Assembly: GCA_026214975.1 (NCBI GenBank)
Contig: CM047815.1
Span: 65,727,852 to 65,791,851, forward strand
Direction of reading: 5' to 3'
DNA from: Gentiana macrophylla
Lineage: Eukaryota; Streptophyta; Magnoliopsida; Gentianales; Gentianaceae
DNA: 64,000 bases
Under the pieces are notes generated by a model. The model did not search any database, was not told the DNA's origin, and worked only from the letters and a program-made list of their open reading frames with translations. Made by a program: the position numbers and the translations under genes. This document shows positions 22,398-33,949 of this stretch, in pieces. Positions within the stretch are counted from its first letter, which is position 1, and every line of letters starts with the position of its first letter.

Positions 22398-23248
22398 ATG
22401 GATAATGATCGTTTCTTTAAAGTTCTTGATGGCGGTTTCGCAACAAGTTTGGTATGTCATTATTAATTAACTTACATTTATATCACTTGTATTATGATTG
22501 AACAAACGTGATATGTTTCTTTTTTCATAGACACTACTTCCAACATATGTTAATAGGTTGAACGACACGCTGAGGAACCTAGATAGGGCCGTTCTCAAAA
22601 GCCGATTAGGGACATGGGAAGTGAGGGTTGGAGCCACAGACAATGGAATTCTTCATTTCTTTGGGGAAGGTTGGGAGGAGTATGTGGCGGCTCATTACTT
22701 GAATGAGAGGGAGTTTATAGTGCTTGAACACATGGGGGGCTTCACTTTCGACACTATTGTGATGGATCACACTTCTTGTGAGAAGACTTTTTCTGAGTCC
22801 GAGGGTGAAGAAGATGATGCAGATGATGATGCAGGTGCAGGTAACCAAAATCCCCATTTTCAGACGACGCTGCCAAACTGGGTATTTTCACATGGTTGTT
22901 ATTATGTGGTGAGATATTTAAAATATTTTTAGTTGTTTTCTTGTTTTATCTTTTTTTCCCCATTTTGAAACAGTTTTTAAATTTGTTTGTGATTTGTAGA
23001 ATATTCCAAAGGCATTTGCTAGAACAAACGACATGTTGCGAAACAAGACCGTGGAACTGCGAATTGCCACAGGAGAATCATGGCCTGCTAGAATTGTCTA
23101 TATGGTAAATCAAAAAGTTCGTTTAAGCGGGTTGAATGATTTCATTAAGGACAATGACCTAAATGCGGGAGATGAATGTAGCTTTGAAGTCATTGATCAA
23201 CCTATAGAAAATCACGTCGTGTTTAATGTGGTGATTCCTAAATATTGA
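22398..23248 (+). CDS. Two-B3-domain (REM-like) DNA-binding protein carried by the MULE
   Basis: Three exons, 22398-22451, 22531-22908 and 23000-23248, join in phase 0 with GT-AG introns to give 226 residues ending at TGA. The first B3 domain begins at the N-terminus (FFKVLDGGFATSL, LLPTYVNRLN) and continues with ILHFFGEGWEEYVAAHYL and FIVLEHMGGFTFDTIVMD. An acidic linker (SESEGEEDDADDDAG) follows. The second B3 domain runs from HFQTTLPNWVF through LRNKTVELRI and WPARIV to LNAGDECSFEVI. B3 domains bind DNA in the major groove in plant transcription factors; the short two-domain layout resembles the REM class. No stop or frameshift is seen, in contrast to its broken neighbours. It sits 200 bp downstream of a palindrome cluster. 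A role inside the element is an inference. Confidence 0.85.
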
Positions 23249-23582
23249 AGATCATTTATTTAGGCGTCATCCTATCGTATTTAATGATCACCCTTAGTTT
23301 ATTTAAGCGTCATCTTATTGTTATCTCAATGTATCATTACTCTTTGTTTTTATGTTCGTAAGCCCTGTATGTAAGCCAACGTATCATTACTCTTTTTTTG
23401 TGTGTAAGCCCGTAATAATTACTGTTATTTTTACAGAGGTAGTGTAATACAAGACAAACTTGATTCCGATTAATAATTGAATACAATCATTACTACAATC
23501 CATTAATAAAATACTACAATCCATTAATACGTTACATAATAACGATCCATTCTAATATCACCATAACAAAAACAATGACTTC

Positions 23583-26100
23583 CTACCGGTATTGCGTGCA
23601 ACTGGCTCTGTTATGTCCTGGATGTTTGCAGTTATTACATACATTCTGATGGCCTGGACGTTCCCATTCAGAAGGGATTGTAGTGGTATTAATTCTACCT
23701 CTTATTGGAGCTCCACTGGCATCAGGCGCATATCTCATATTAGGCACTCCGACTTTCATGTTTCTTACCGCCTCCGGAACATCCCAATCCTCCCTGTTAG
23801 GAACTGGATATATGCTACCCATGTAAATCTCCTTGAAACATTCAGCTCTATAATACCGTGAACAAAGTTCGGGTGGACTAATTCTGCGTGTTGCTGCGGC
23901 TGTTATAACATGCATATATGGTATTTCCATTTTCTCAAAATAACCACAATAACACTTCCTCTCTCGTAGATTTACCACCCCATGAAGCAAGTTATTTCCA
24001 TGAACCTCAAACTCATCGGGGTTAATAGGATTAACCCTGAATTCCTTCTAGCAGTAATATTCGAAGCCACTATAGTATCGATCTCCGGTGCTAACACAGT
24101 CGCACAATCAAGCGCCTTCTGTCATCTATCATTATACCATCTCTGCAGTGTAGCTCTAATGAATTCCAAGAGGCTAGGAACGGGCCAACGACGAGCTCCT
24201 CTAATCGCACAGTTGAAACTTTCAGCGTAATTGCTTGTCATTAAGGCGTATCTTTTCCCAGGAAATTTGGCACACGCCCACCGTTCAACACCTATTTCTT
24301 CTAGTTTTAGATATGCGTCAAGACATTGTGCTTTGATCAGGGTATACTTTCGGAGAAATTCGGCCTCCGAGAATGCATAGGATGCTTGATAGAATGTGTC
24401 TTCACAAAAACCGTAATCCTTCCATTTTTTTGTTAGATTGCCCTTTAAATGATGATAGCAAACACCGTGATATGCATTGGGAAATACCTGACCAACCGCA
24501 TTTCTAATAGCCTTGTGTCCGCATCAGATATAAAGCTCAAATTTTCATCATGGATACCTCCAATGGCCACCCTCAATTGTCTCATGAAATACCCCATGAA
24601 TCGTTGCATTCTTTTTCAAAGAATACCGAAGGCTCTGAGGAATAGGTGGTCACCGGCATCTATAGCAACAGCAATAAATAGTTGCCCTGAGAAACGGGTT
24701 TTTAGATGAGTGGCGTCCACACACAAAATAGGTCGACAATACTTGAACCCACGACGACTTGCTCCTAAAGCCATGAAACAACTACCAAACCTTCCCAGAT
24801 TATCAAGCTAAAAGTCAACATAGGTCCCTTCATTGGCCTCACGCACCATCCACAGGTACGAGGGTAACGCATTGTAATACTCCGTCGGTGAACCTCTAAC
24901 CAGCATTCTCATCATATCGTGAGCTCGGTATGCTTGGTCATAAGTCAACTGTACACTGTAAGTTGTGAGCATGTCCTCCATAATATGTCTGGGTTTATAC
25001 TCATTTTCGAGTTCTTCCATTTTCTGACTTAGCAGACTCGCAATAACAATAGGTGTTTCTTGTCGATCGTCATTATCCGCATTCTGAGAGGCACAAGTAT
25101 GCACATCATTCAACATTGTGATCTCAAATGTATGTGAGACATTTGTATTTGTTTTCACCCTTTTCGCCCTTACATGCCATTTGCATGTATCGTTTAGACA
25201 TGTGTAATACAAGCAACGTGTGTCCGACCTACCCAAGCTCATCTGAAAATTATTGGCAACCGCATACGATTTTATTTTCAAATTGAAATCTTCTTTCGAA
25301 TCATATTTCTTCCCAATGAACAATTCATTCACATCATTCATATGTAACGTACCGGTAGATAGGCACTGCGGTAAATCATCATCTTCAAATGTGGGAATCC
25401 TCCATAAATAATCTTCTCGTACACTTGCCCTAGCATTGGCACCCTGATTATTGTTGTCATCCCTGCCTGTTTGATCGGTTTGAATATGAGGTGCAAACGG
25501 AGAAGCCAAAAAACTAGTGACTGATCCACCAAACAAATTATATAGCTGTTGGATAGGTTGAGCACGACTACTTGAAGGTTGGTTAGGAGGATACTGAAAC
25601 AGATTATGTGATTGGATATTTATAACATTATAACTTGGAGGACCGAATTCAAACGAAGCAGTGTATTCACCAACCATTTCAACACGAACATGACTACTTG
25701 AAGGTTGATTTGAAAGATTATGACTTGGTCTGACTGGTTGATACTGAAACTGTTGGTCCGAAGCTTCACCAAGCCTTTGTGTAGAAACATGGTTTTCAAA
25801 CCCACTACATTCATACTGTTGCTCGAATGGATTAAAATTGGATTTGTAGCAAGTTCTTGTACCGGAGAAGGGAAATTACCAAGACTATAATCCGAATTAT
25901 TGTTATCATCCGGGGCATTGCAATCTTGATTTAAATCAATGCCATCATCCTCAAATATCGGTTCATTGTTTGCCTCCACTGGTGTAGCATTCACGCAAAC
26001 AATTACATTTTTACTGTCAGAGGCCGCTTCGATGTAACTATTTAGTGTCTCGTCGTCTAAGATATCATCAGGTGTCTATTCCCTTCACTACCATAAGTAA
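23583..26100 (-). pseudogene. mudrA-type MULE transposase, broken
   Basis: The N-terminal part (26100 down to about 24810) has an acidic start and the Mutator DNA-binding region (ELFIGKKYDSKEDFNLKIKS, DTCKWHVRAKRV). The core begins near 24770 with the first catalytic Asp in CVDATHLKTRFSG, and further core blocks (FIAVAIDAGDH, HDENLSFISDAD) follow with several stops and frame changes between about 24620 and 24000. The C-terminus (23990-23583) is clean: a SWIM-type zinc finger (CYCGYFEKMEIPYMHVITA, a variant CxC...CxH in which the third Cys reads Tyr) and a CCHC knuckle (CNNCKHPGHNRASC). Upstream frame breaks lie near 25620-25800. This enzyme would catalyse MULE excision and insertion, but this copy is not intact as read. 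Confidence 0.9.
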
Positions 26101-27389
26101 ACAAAGCTTTTATGCCGAGCTTTGAACCAGACCGATCGATACCAAGCCTCACATGCAATTTATCCAACAACGCATATCGATCCATTTACATGATTCCACC
26201 GGTTATAGAGATGATCGTACGTAAATTCTCCGTTGAACGAGACAACAATCATAGTGTTGCGATTATCTGTTTTTTTTTAAAACAATTCAAGTCATTATTA
26301 ACTCATTCAATATCAACTTAGATAACAACTTAAAATGCATTATAGACATTCAATATAGTAATTCAAAACCCTATCTAAGCAAATTTATCAAAAATAGAAA
26401 ACAAAACATACTTACACTAAACCCTACTAATTAAACCCCAACAAGGAAACAAAGACTATTTTCCCCTTTTAAGATGTTTCAAACAAGGAAACAAAGACTT
26501 TTAACACTTAAAACTCTTTCACTTTAAGTGTAAGTGTGATCAATATTTCCAATAACAATGGTCTCTGAAACAGAGCCATTTTCAGTACCATTTTGGGTAG
26601 GAACAACACCCTTATGCACGATCAAACCATCAATATGGACAATTCCATTACTACCAACAACAAATTTCCCAACTTCTCAAAACTATAATACCAAATCAAC
26701 AATACCAAAGTTTACTACAATCGAACAATACCAAAGACTTGAACACACTACTTAGATGTATAAACATTACATAAACAACCTACTTAAAACACACATTTCG
26801 GTTAAATATATATCATTACTACAATATAAATAACATAATCACTACTTAAAACACACATTTCAATAAATACATATCATTACTACAATATAAATAACATAAT
26901 CACTACTTAAAATACACATTTCGGTTAAATACATAACATTACTTACACTAAACCCTAGTAATTAAACCCTAAACAATAACACTAAGAAAAGACTTAAACA
27001 CACTACTTAGATGTATAAACATTACATAAACAACCTACTAAAAACACACATTTCGTTTAAGTACAATTCATTACTAGCATAAATAACATAATCACATTGA
27101 GCACTTGAATTAAGACAAATTACATAGCAAAAACTTACCCATTTGAGCACTTGAATGATGAAGAAATGGACTTGAAAGATGAAGAAGTGGTTAGAAAATT
27201 TATATTAACTTGAAAGACTCTGAAGGAATGAGAAAAATAGCCCGTTAATGTGGTGTATATTGAACAAGTACCTTACAACAACATTAATTGCCATCTACCA
27301 CTTCCAAACGTAGATAATAGCTATTTAAACGTAGAAACAGTACGTTTAAACGTAGAGAAATGCGTTTTAACCTACGTTTAAACGTAGAG
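26101..27389 (-). promoter_or_regulatory. Non-coding right arm of the MULE, candidate transposase promoter
   Basis: AT-rich, with repeated ACACATTTCGGTTAAATACAT-like units (about 26790-27060). Its outer part (27100-27310) is the inverted duplicate of the region upstream of the B3 gene. On the minus strand CAAATGGGTAAGTTTTTG (about 27150) looks like the end of a short leader exon with a 5' splice donor. No protein is supported here. Confidence 0.45.
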
Positions 27390-27632
27390 AATTACACATT
27401 TATTGAAACTTCCTAATTATTGAAATACCTTACGTTTAAACGTAAGGATCCTTACGTTTATGTTAAAACGTAAGGAACCTACGTTTACAGCTATGGTTTG
27501 TGGCAGACGGATATGTGACTTCCTTACGTTTAAACGTAAGGAACCTTACGTTTACTTGAATTTCCATGTCAGAAAAGGCACGACCTGATTTTCAAGTGTC
27601 AGGACTGACACAACCTCATTTTCTAATTTCTG
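27390..27632 (-). repeat. Right terminal inverted repeat of the MULE
   Basis: Counterpart of the left terminal repeat, with palindromes at 27428-27447 and 27522-27541. Related copies TACGTTTAAACGTA at 27341-27354 and 27373-27386 lie just inside. Confidence 0.9.
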
Positions 27633-27641
27633 CCAAAAATG

Positions 27642-30420
27642 CTCCGTATCAGCTTAGGAAGCTTGTGCTTGTAAAAAAAATGTAAAAATCCAACGGTTCT
27701 CCATCTGCGTCTTTTCTATCTATTTCCATCAACACGTCTACCTTTTCTTGGATTTCAAAGAGCGATTGAAAAGTTTAGCGGTAGATGAAGCTTCAACTCC
27801 GTTTTATCTGATGGATTAAACGGTGTGTACACGGTTTGGACACGTTTTGGGCAGATGTGATCTAATCAAGGTAGAAAATGGGGGATAAAGCATAAGTGAT
27901 TGATGGAGAGGTCAGATCGAAGCATAAGTGATTAAATGATGTGTACAACACTTCAAGATTTGGTGTCAAAATTGTTTAATGAGCAATGGAATGAGGTAAT
28001 ATTTTCGGTTTAGTATGCTTTTCCGATAGATTTTATTTCAACCATCTTGATATGATCTTTATGTTATCTTCTTGGTTATCTGTTTTATATCCGTATTGTG
28101 TGTTCGATCTATGCTTCTATTGCTATTTATTGGTATTAGAATTTTGGTGTGCTGATACCTAAAATTTTCCTGAAATTGATCCGCGTCATTATTTTGTACT
28201 GAGCAGCTATTTGATTGTTATTGAGGTAGAAAAGGATGAAGAAAGCCTTCAAATTATCTCTTCTCTATATCTAAAGATGAGGGATTTCAATTATTTGATG
28301 GGTTTGTGATTTGTAAAGGTAATGTTGTAGAAGGTGATAAAACTCAGCAATTTAATGCTTGCTTAAGCATCATTTTGGATCATCAAACTGGTAAGAAATG
28401 ATGTAGTAACTCATCTCATTAATGCTTCTTATTGCATATTCATGCCTGTAATATCAAATTTCAAGGCTTATAAACCGGGTATGTACTTTATTTGTAGACA
28501 AATAGCTGCTCCTTCTTCCCTCTTTCTTGCTTTATTATATTGAAGGGTCAAGGGTGCCATTACTCCACTTCAATGAGTAAAAAAACTGCTTTACTCTTCC
28601 TCTTCTACAGGTTTACTGGGTTTTTTTTGGACTGATAAATGTTGATGCCTTTTCTTTTTGGATTAACTATTTCCAGTTCATTAAATGATTCTCCTGTTTG
28701 CTCTATTAAATGATTCTCTCGTTTGTTAGCACTTGACTGAGTAGAAACAATTGCTTAACTCATCATTTTCTTGTGGTTGTACTAATGTTTGTACATTTAA
28801 TTCTTCTCTGTTAGACAGTGGATTGAGTTTCCATATTCCACGGGATACCTCAGCTAAAGGTATAATACTTCATATCACTAGATGCTCCTGGCTGCTTTTT
28901 ACATGTATTAGACATATATACAAGTTTTTTTGGGTCGAGTTCTGCCTTTTGTGTCATTATACATATGGCTGACGAAAGAAGCCATTTATTCTTGCTCAAC
29001 TAAATTAATTTTTTTGATTAGGATGTAGCTTAACAATTAGGATGTAGCACCCATTGGTGTGGGATGTTGTGTTTGTCTGTTGGTACTATGGTTCTCTTAT
29101 TTCTTTTTCTCCCTTTTTTACCCCACAAATCCTTGTGATAAGCATGTATTCTTTTAATATTCACATGTTAGTGGTTAATGTAGATGTTTATAGTGGTTGG
29201 TTGGTTTACTACGTTTCAAAAATGATATGCAGGGGTAAGAAGTTGTCTTCTTATATTAGATACCATTTCTTCTTGTTCAAATGAACTAGTTTGGTGTATT
29301 TGCCAGTTCATACTATTTTTTCCCTCCCAAATCCATGTCATGATCATCTATTCTAATAATTAGATGTTAGTGGTAAATGTAGATGCTTATCTTTTTTGGT
29401 TGCTTAACTTTATCCAAGAAATGATTTGCAAAGGCAAGAAGTTGTCTTTTCGTTGTGGAAATCTTTTGTCAATTAATATTTTTTTTTGTTTCCATACATG
29501 TATGGTGAATATAGACTTATATGTGTTGTGGATGCCTAATAGTTTAGTTGTGAGGGGGTTTATGTGTAGGATTATGTGTGTTAGTTTCATGCTCATTTTA
29601 CTTTTTGCTTCTGAGTATATTGGTCATTGATAATCGGACAGTAGTCAACTCCGACGATGATCCTTCTCACGACGATGTCTCTCCGGTTTCCTTGGAGGAC
29701 TAATATGTGCCTTGTAAAGGCAGTTGCGGCCATTGGTTCTGCTGTAAGTCGAAACAAGCTCGTTCATCTCAGATTTGAATGTGTTTGTGATCGAGCTTGT
29801 GTTGGCTACTCATGTCAACTTCATGATCAAACTCAAGTTTTGTTAAGTTTGAAGTATGCTTAACTCGATAAGCCTATAATATTCGACTCGACCCAGATCG
29901 TTGATCGTTTTAGTGCCTATATGGATTCAAGTTGAAGATTATGTGTGATGTAATTACATTTTGCATTTTTCAAGTTGAAGATTTAGTGCCTATAACATTC
30001 GACTCGACCCATCATATGTTTTGTATGTGGTTACGTCTACAAGATTTGCTGTTATTTAAGCAAGCATTGTATTTTGCCTTTTTGTTCAGGTTCCTGCCTA
30101 AAAAAACAGACTTTTGTGTTTGATCTGGAGGATGTAACAAGTTTCAAGCTTTATTTGATGTCAAGATCTTCTATTTGAAAGCATACTGTGTAATTCTATT
30201 ATTCTTATATACATTTCTTTATAAGACTTTTAAGTTACAAAATTAGCTTGACAATAATTTTACTGATGCAAAATTAGCTTGAAAATTATTATATTCTACA
30301 ATTAGACATCTTTTGTGCTTACTGTTCGGTATGGAACAATTTTCAGCTATGCCTAAATTGAGTTTGCAGTTTTTTTGTCGTTGGGCACACCGTGCCTTGC
30401 ACGGCATTGCCGTCCACTAG
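27642..30420. other. Right-hand body of the Helitron, no intact gene
   Basis: AT-rich with exon-like scraps. 28815-28858 is flanked by GTTAG and GTATAA. 29644-29702 reads NSDDDPSHDDVSPVSLED before a stop, an acidic protein tail that may be a captured or Helitron-encoded exon. Two diverged copies of GTTAGTGGTTAATGTAGATG... occur at about 29168 and 29366. Nothing here is a full gene. Confidence 0.5.
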
Positions 30421-31060
30421 TCTACTATATAACTGAGATCAGTTGTAAGCATTTTTATCAATTCAATAAAACAAAATTTCGAGTCTTCCGTTGTGTAATA
30501 TGATTTTCTTCATATATCACTTGATATACTACACTACACATAATACATCAAAATTTAAAATTGCCTTTACACCGCACTAAAATTACAACATTTGCTATTC
30601 TTTATTTGCGCCTCCAGATTCGATTACAATTTTGACATAACTACTTATACACCACATTTTCATACTATTTTCAGTCCAAAGTTTATATATTACAAACATG
30701 ACTATTTATTCTACATAATTTATACCCACACTCTACCTATACACCACATATTCCCTCTCATCTTCATTACTTCATATCTAATCTTTGATCATATCACCTT
30801 CATCATCTTTCATAATCCTCCAACACTTCATCATAACTCATATTTAATCATCATCTTCATCATCCCCAAACACTTTATCTTCTTCTTTCATCATAATCTT
30901 CACCCTCTCAAACCCTCAATCTTTTCATCTTTAATCATCCTTCTCAAACCCTTCATATTCTTATCCTATTGAAACCCCATCATCATCTTCATCATACGAA
31001 ATCATAAGCTTCAACTTTTGGGTATACATTATTCAATCAATTAATAGAATCAAAATGCAT

Positions 31061-31287
31061 ATAGGCATCATGTTGAAAGAGCCATGGGAGGCACCTTGAG
31101 AATGCCTGGGGAGGTCACCGGTTCGATTCTCCTCTAAGGCGTCATGTTGAAAGAGCTCTTGGTCAGGCCTTATCCCTGAGTAAGAGTCAGACTCTGCAGG
31201 CACGACCCGGGTCGAACTCTGGAATAGTCAAACCAGTGGGTTTCGGATACCGGGGGCTTTAAGCAAAAAAAAAGCATAGGCATCATG
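31061..31287 (+). mobile_element. Au-like tRNA-derived SINE with 12-bp target duplications
   Basis: The body 31073-31275 carries GGTTCGATTC (B box, about 31113), CTTATCCCTGAGTAAGAGTC, GGGTTTCGGATACCGGGGGC and a terminal A run (31265-31273). It is flanked by ATAGGCATCATG at 31061-31072 and 31276-31287. A polymerase III promoter, short 3' A tail and perfect direct repeats define a SINE inserted by LINE machinery. The downstream consensus resembles the plant Au SINE family. Confidence 0.9.
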
Positions 31288-32243
31288 AGGCGATTAAAGG
31301 GGAACATTCCTTATACACTTGTTAGTGGAGTCAACGAAGGCGTAACTACGACCACGACTTACGCCCACCCAACATCATGACTGCGTCTGACCTGCAGTAA
31401 ACATGTAAAGGCAATGTGAGCCTTGGAGCCTGCTGAAGGCCTCAATAGCGGGATCAGAACAACTCTTATTTCTAGTAAAAGGTCGAAACAATGATAAAAG
31501 ACCTCAAAAGATATCAACAAGCCCCAATCAACTTGTATGAGGTCTTAACAACGTTGTAGACCATTGTAGTTGATCTGTAAGGCAGATGAGTCCATCTGAT
31601 CAGTATGGTAAGGTTCGTAGGAGATTTAAACATCACAACAGACCCTCTGATTGGCCATAAAAGATGTCACAGGGTCTCACACTTTCCGACAATAAGGTCA
31701 AGCGTCATAGAGATAATTTGACCCCTATCACCCGCCACCCTTCACCACACCATCACCCTTCAAGTAAGTAGGGTAATTAGAGGCTTACGACGAGGGTGAT
31801 TTTAAAGCTTGAGCGGTTTAGGGTTTAGGGTGAAGGGTGGATATGGTGGAAACATAAGACAATCATCTTTTTCTAATGATGATTAACTTTGAAAATATCG
31901 ATTCTCGTAATTCTCTCATAGTCCAATGATCGGATGTGAACAATTTGATCATGGTGGTGGCCCTGGTGGGGAGGGGTTTGGAGGTTTGGGGCTAATTATA
32001 TTATTTAAAAGTTGATGAGTCTTTTCATAATTCGAAAATAACGTTGTAAAAGAAAAACAATCCAGATTTAAACAAGTATTATTTTTTTATCATATTGTCA
32101 CCGATAGATAGAGGTAGGATCAGAATAACATAAATATCATATTAGATATGCATATTATGATCTTATTTCATAAATCACCAAATCTTTTTAGAGCCATTAT
32201 ATGTCGTAAACTTTACTTAACATCATGAACAATGAAAATTATA
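31288..32243. other. Intergenic, no gene recognised
   Basis: Contains a TTTAGGGTTTAGGG-like doublet near 31820, too short to be telomeric, and no sustained coding signal. The upstream 30430-31060 is similarly non-coding, C/T/A-biased (CATCATCTTC words). Confidence 0.5.
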
Positions 32244-32246
32244 TTA

Positions 32247-33170
32247 GGGTAAGTCCAATAGTAGGGGCCAAAATCAAATTTTGACTATTAGCATCTCCAA
32301 TAGAAAGAATCGATAGGTATCAAAATTTGGTGTGGTACCAGAAGAAGTACCATTTTTGATCCCATGGCTAATACTGTCCCAACACTTCACACGCCGCAAG
32401 TGGAAGAAAAAACCAAAAAAAAATGTTCTCTGCAGCCCCATGTGCTCTTGTCCCCCTGATCCCCCACTGGTCCCTATAATTTTTCAAGCATATACCTATT
32501 AAAAATAATAAAAACCCATGTGCAAATGCTGCACATCTAAAAAAAATATACTACCAACGGCTATAGTTGAATAAAAAAAATTATACTACACATCTTTATT
32601 TATAAATACCACATATCACACTCAGTATATACACATTTTCTTCATCATCACATCCCTTCTTCATTAAATATATTTCTCAATATATTTGTCACAAGTTTCT
32701 TCACATCCTCTAAATTATTATTATTATTATTTCGATAAATGACACTGAAACAAAGATCCGATGGTTGAAAAGTAGAAAAGATGAGGCTCTTGTCGAGCTA
32801 GATTAATATTCGGAGGTGATCTCGAAATCGGGATAAACCAAAGAGAATCAACAATTTGGTAAAAAATACAAGAACATTTCGAAAGCAATCGGCCGTCCGG
32901 AGGAATTCCGTGTGTATTAATATGGATTTTATACATAATAGTAATTTTTCAAAATAAATATATTTACATAAAATATTATTAAGTAGCACAATAATAATAT
33001 TTTTATATTGTTATCAAATCATCAAAATATTTAATATAGACAAAAAAAAATTGATACTATGAATTTGACCCCATTGAAAATGGATATTTGATACTCAAGT
33101 TAATAGTGTCCAAATGTATCAAAATTTGATTTTAATACCTATGGTTTGGTACCATGGGTTGGACTTGCCC
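32247..33170. mobile_element. Tourist/Harbinger element with Myb-like ORF remnant
   Basis: The ends GGGTAAGTCCAATAG and CCATGGGTTGGACTTGCCC are inverted repeats and are flanked by TTA (32244-32246 and 33171-33173), the PIF/Harbinger target. At 924 bp it is longer than a typical MITE. Between about 32750 and 32920 the plus strand retains blocks such as RKDEALVEL and KKYKNISKAIG, which recall the Myb/SANT-like second protein of Harbinger elements (DEALV ... FWxxI). The frame is broken. No DDE transposase is present, so it is a deletion derivative. Confidence 0.8.
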
Positions 33171-33299
33171 TTACGGCTCCGCTCAATATATATATATATA
33201 AATATATATCGAGGGTTGAACTAAGCCCCGCCACGTGTTATCTCCTAATTGATCGAACAATAAATAAAGACAGATGAACTACAACATTAAGGGCATTAG

Positions 33300-33850
33300 C
33301 TCCACTTTATGCCTAAGGGCAGACCTAAACCCATGTGAGAGGTCTTACCCGTTCTTCCGAATAGCACCACCGCAGGTCGGCTAGGTTGCTCGGGAGCTCG
33401 GGTCTACATAGTACGGGGCGAGTCAGTCTGGAGAGGCTCGACACAGGTCGGCCAGAGCCTCACTTATTTGACATAGCCCACGTGCTTATAATAAAGGATA
33501 ATTATGGGAAGATCCTAAGGATCCTTCTCCCATTTGGATTCTGATCTTATTATTTAAATATATCCGTGTTTATCTCCTAAAATCAAGGGATTGACACGGA
33601 TAGAATCCTCAATACTTAGGGAACAAGGAAACTGGACAAGATGTCATCTATATAAACCATCCCAAGAAACTACGAGAGATTTGATTCCAATATACGCATT
33701 GGATACGTAGGCAACTTGGGAAAAGATCCCAGCCGCAGTCTAAATCACCACAAAATCACCCCGTTTCATACTTTCTTTAGGCTTCAAATCTTGTTCAATT
33801 GTCACTAGGAAAAATACTGTCCGGATTTATTATCAGACGATTTCCAGCAT
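33300..33850 (+). mobile_element. Probable solo LTR or LTR fragment
   Basis: LTR-like composition: a C/G-rich U3-like part, TATATAAACC at about 33651, and GGATACGTAGGCAACTTGGG near 33700, a motif also found (as TTGCCTACGTATCC) in the Tat LTRs of this window. No polypurine tract, primer site or target duplication was identified, and the ends are uncertain. Confidence 0.4.
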
Positions 33851-33949
33851 CGTTAATATATATATATTATGGAAACACCTTAATAAGGAATTTTAGTTGA
33901 ATCGAATCGGAACAAAACATGTGTTATCTAATTTTTTTTATTACAATTG

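Larger units (their letters stand above)
17184..27632. mobile_element. Mutator-like element (MULE) with ULP1-type, B3 and mudrA-type genes
   Basis: The ends are CAGAAATTGGAAAATGAGG and its inverted counterpart CCTCATTTTCTAATTTCTG. Each is flanked by the same 9 bp, CCAAAAATG (17175-17183 and 27633-27641), the standard MULE target duplication. The inverted repeats stay alignable for over 200 bp. Inside, in order, are a DUF1985/C48-peptidase gene on the plus strand, a B3-domain gene on the plus strand, and a transposase on the minus strand. MULEs carrying ULP1-like genes (Kaonashi type) are known. A B3 gene as extra cargo is not something I recognise as established. Confidence 0.92.
17031..30420 (+). 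mobile_element. Non-autonomous Helitron, interrupted by a MULE
   Basis: The 5' end TCTACTATTAAGAGCC follows an A (17030). The 3' end has hairpin CCGTGC-CTT-GCACGG (30390-30404), then 12 bases, then CTAG (30417-30420), followed by T (30421). TC start, hairpin plus CTAG end and A/T insertion are the Helitron hallmarks. Without the MULE the body is about 2.9 kb. It encodes no visible Rep/helicase, so it would need a partner element. The pairing of these two ends is inferred from their types and from the MULE lying cleanly between them. Confidence 0.75.

Noticed and set aside
30592..30972. 126-codon ORF rich in His, Ile and Phe
   Set aside because: It is a translation of a CAT/CTT-rich low-complexity stretch.
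31820..31835. Telomere-type repeat (TTTAGGG)
   Set aside because: Only two units; too short to be an interstitial telomere tract.
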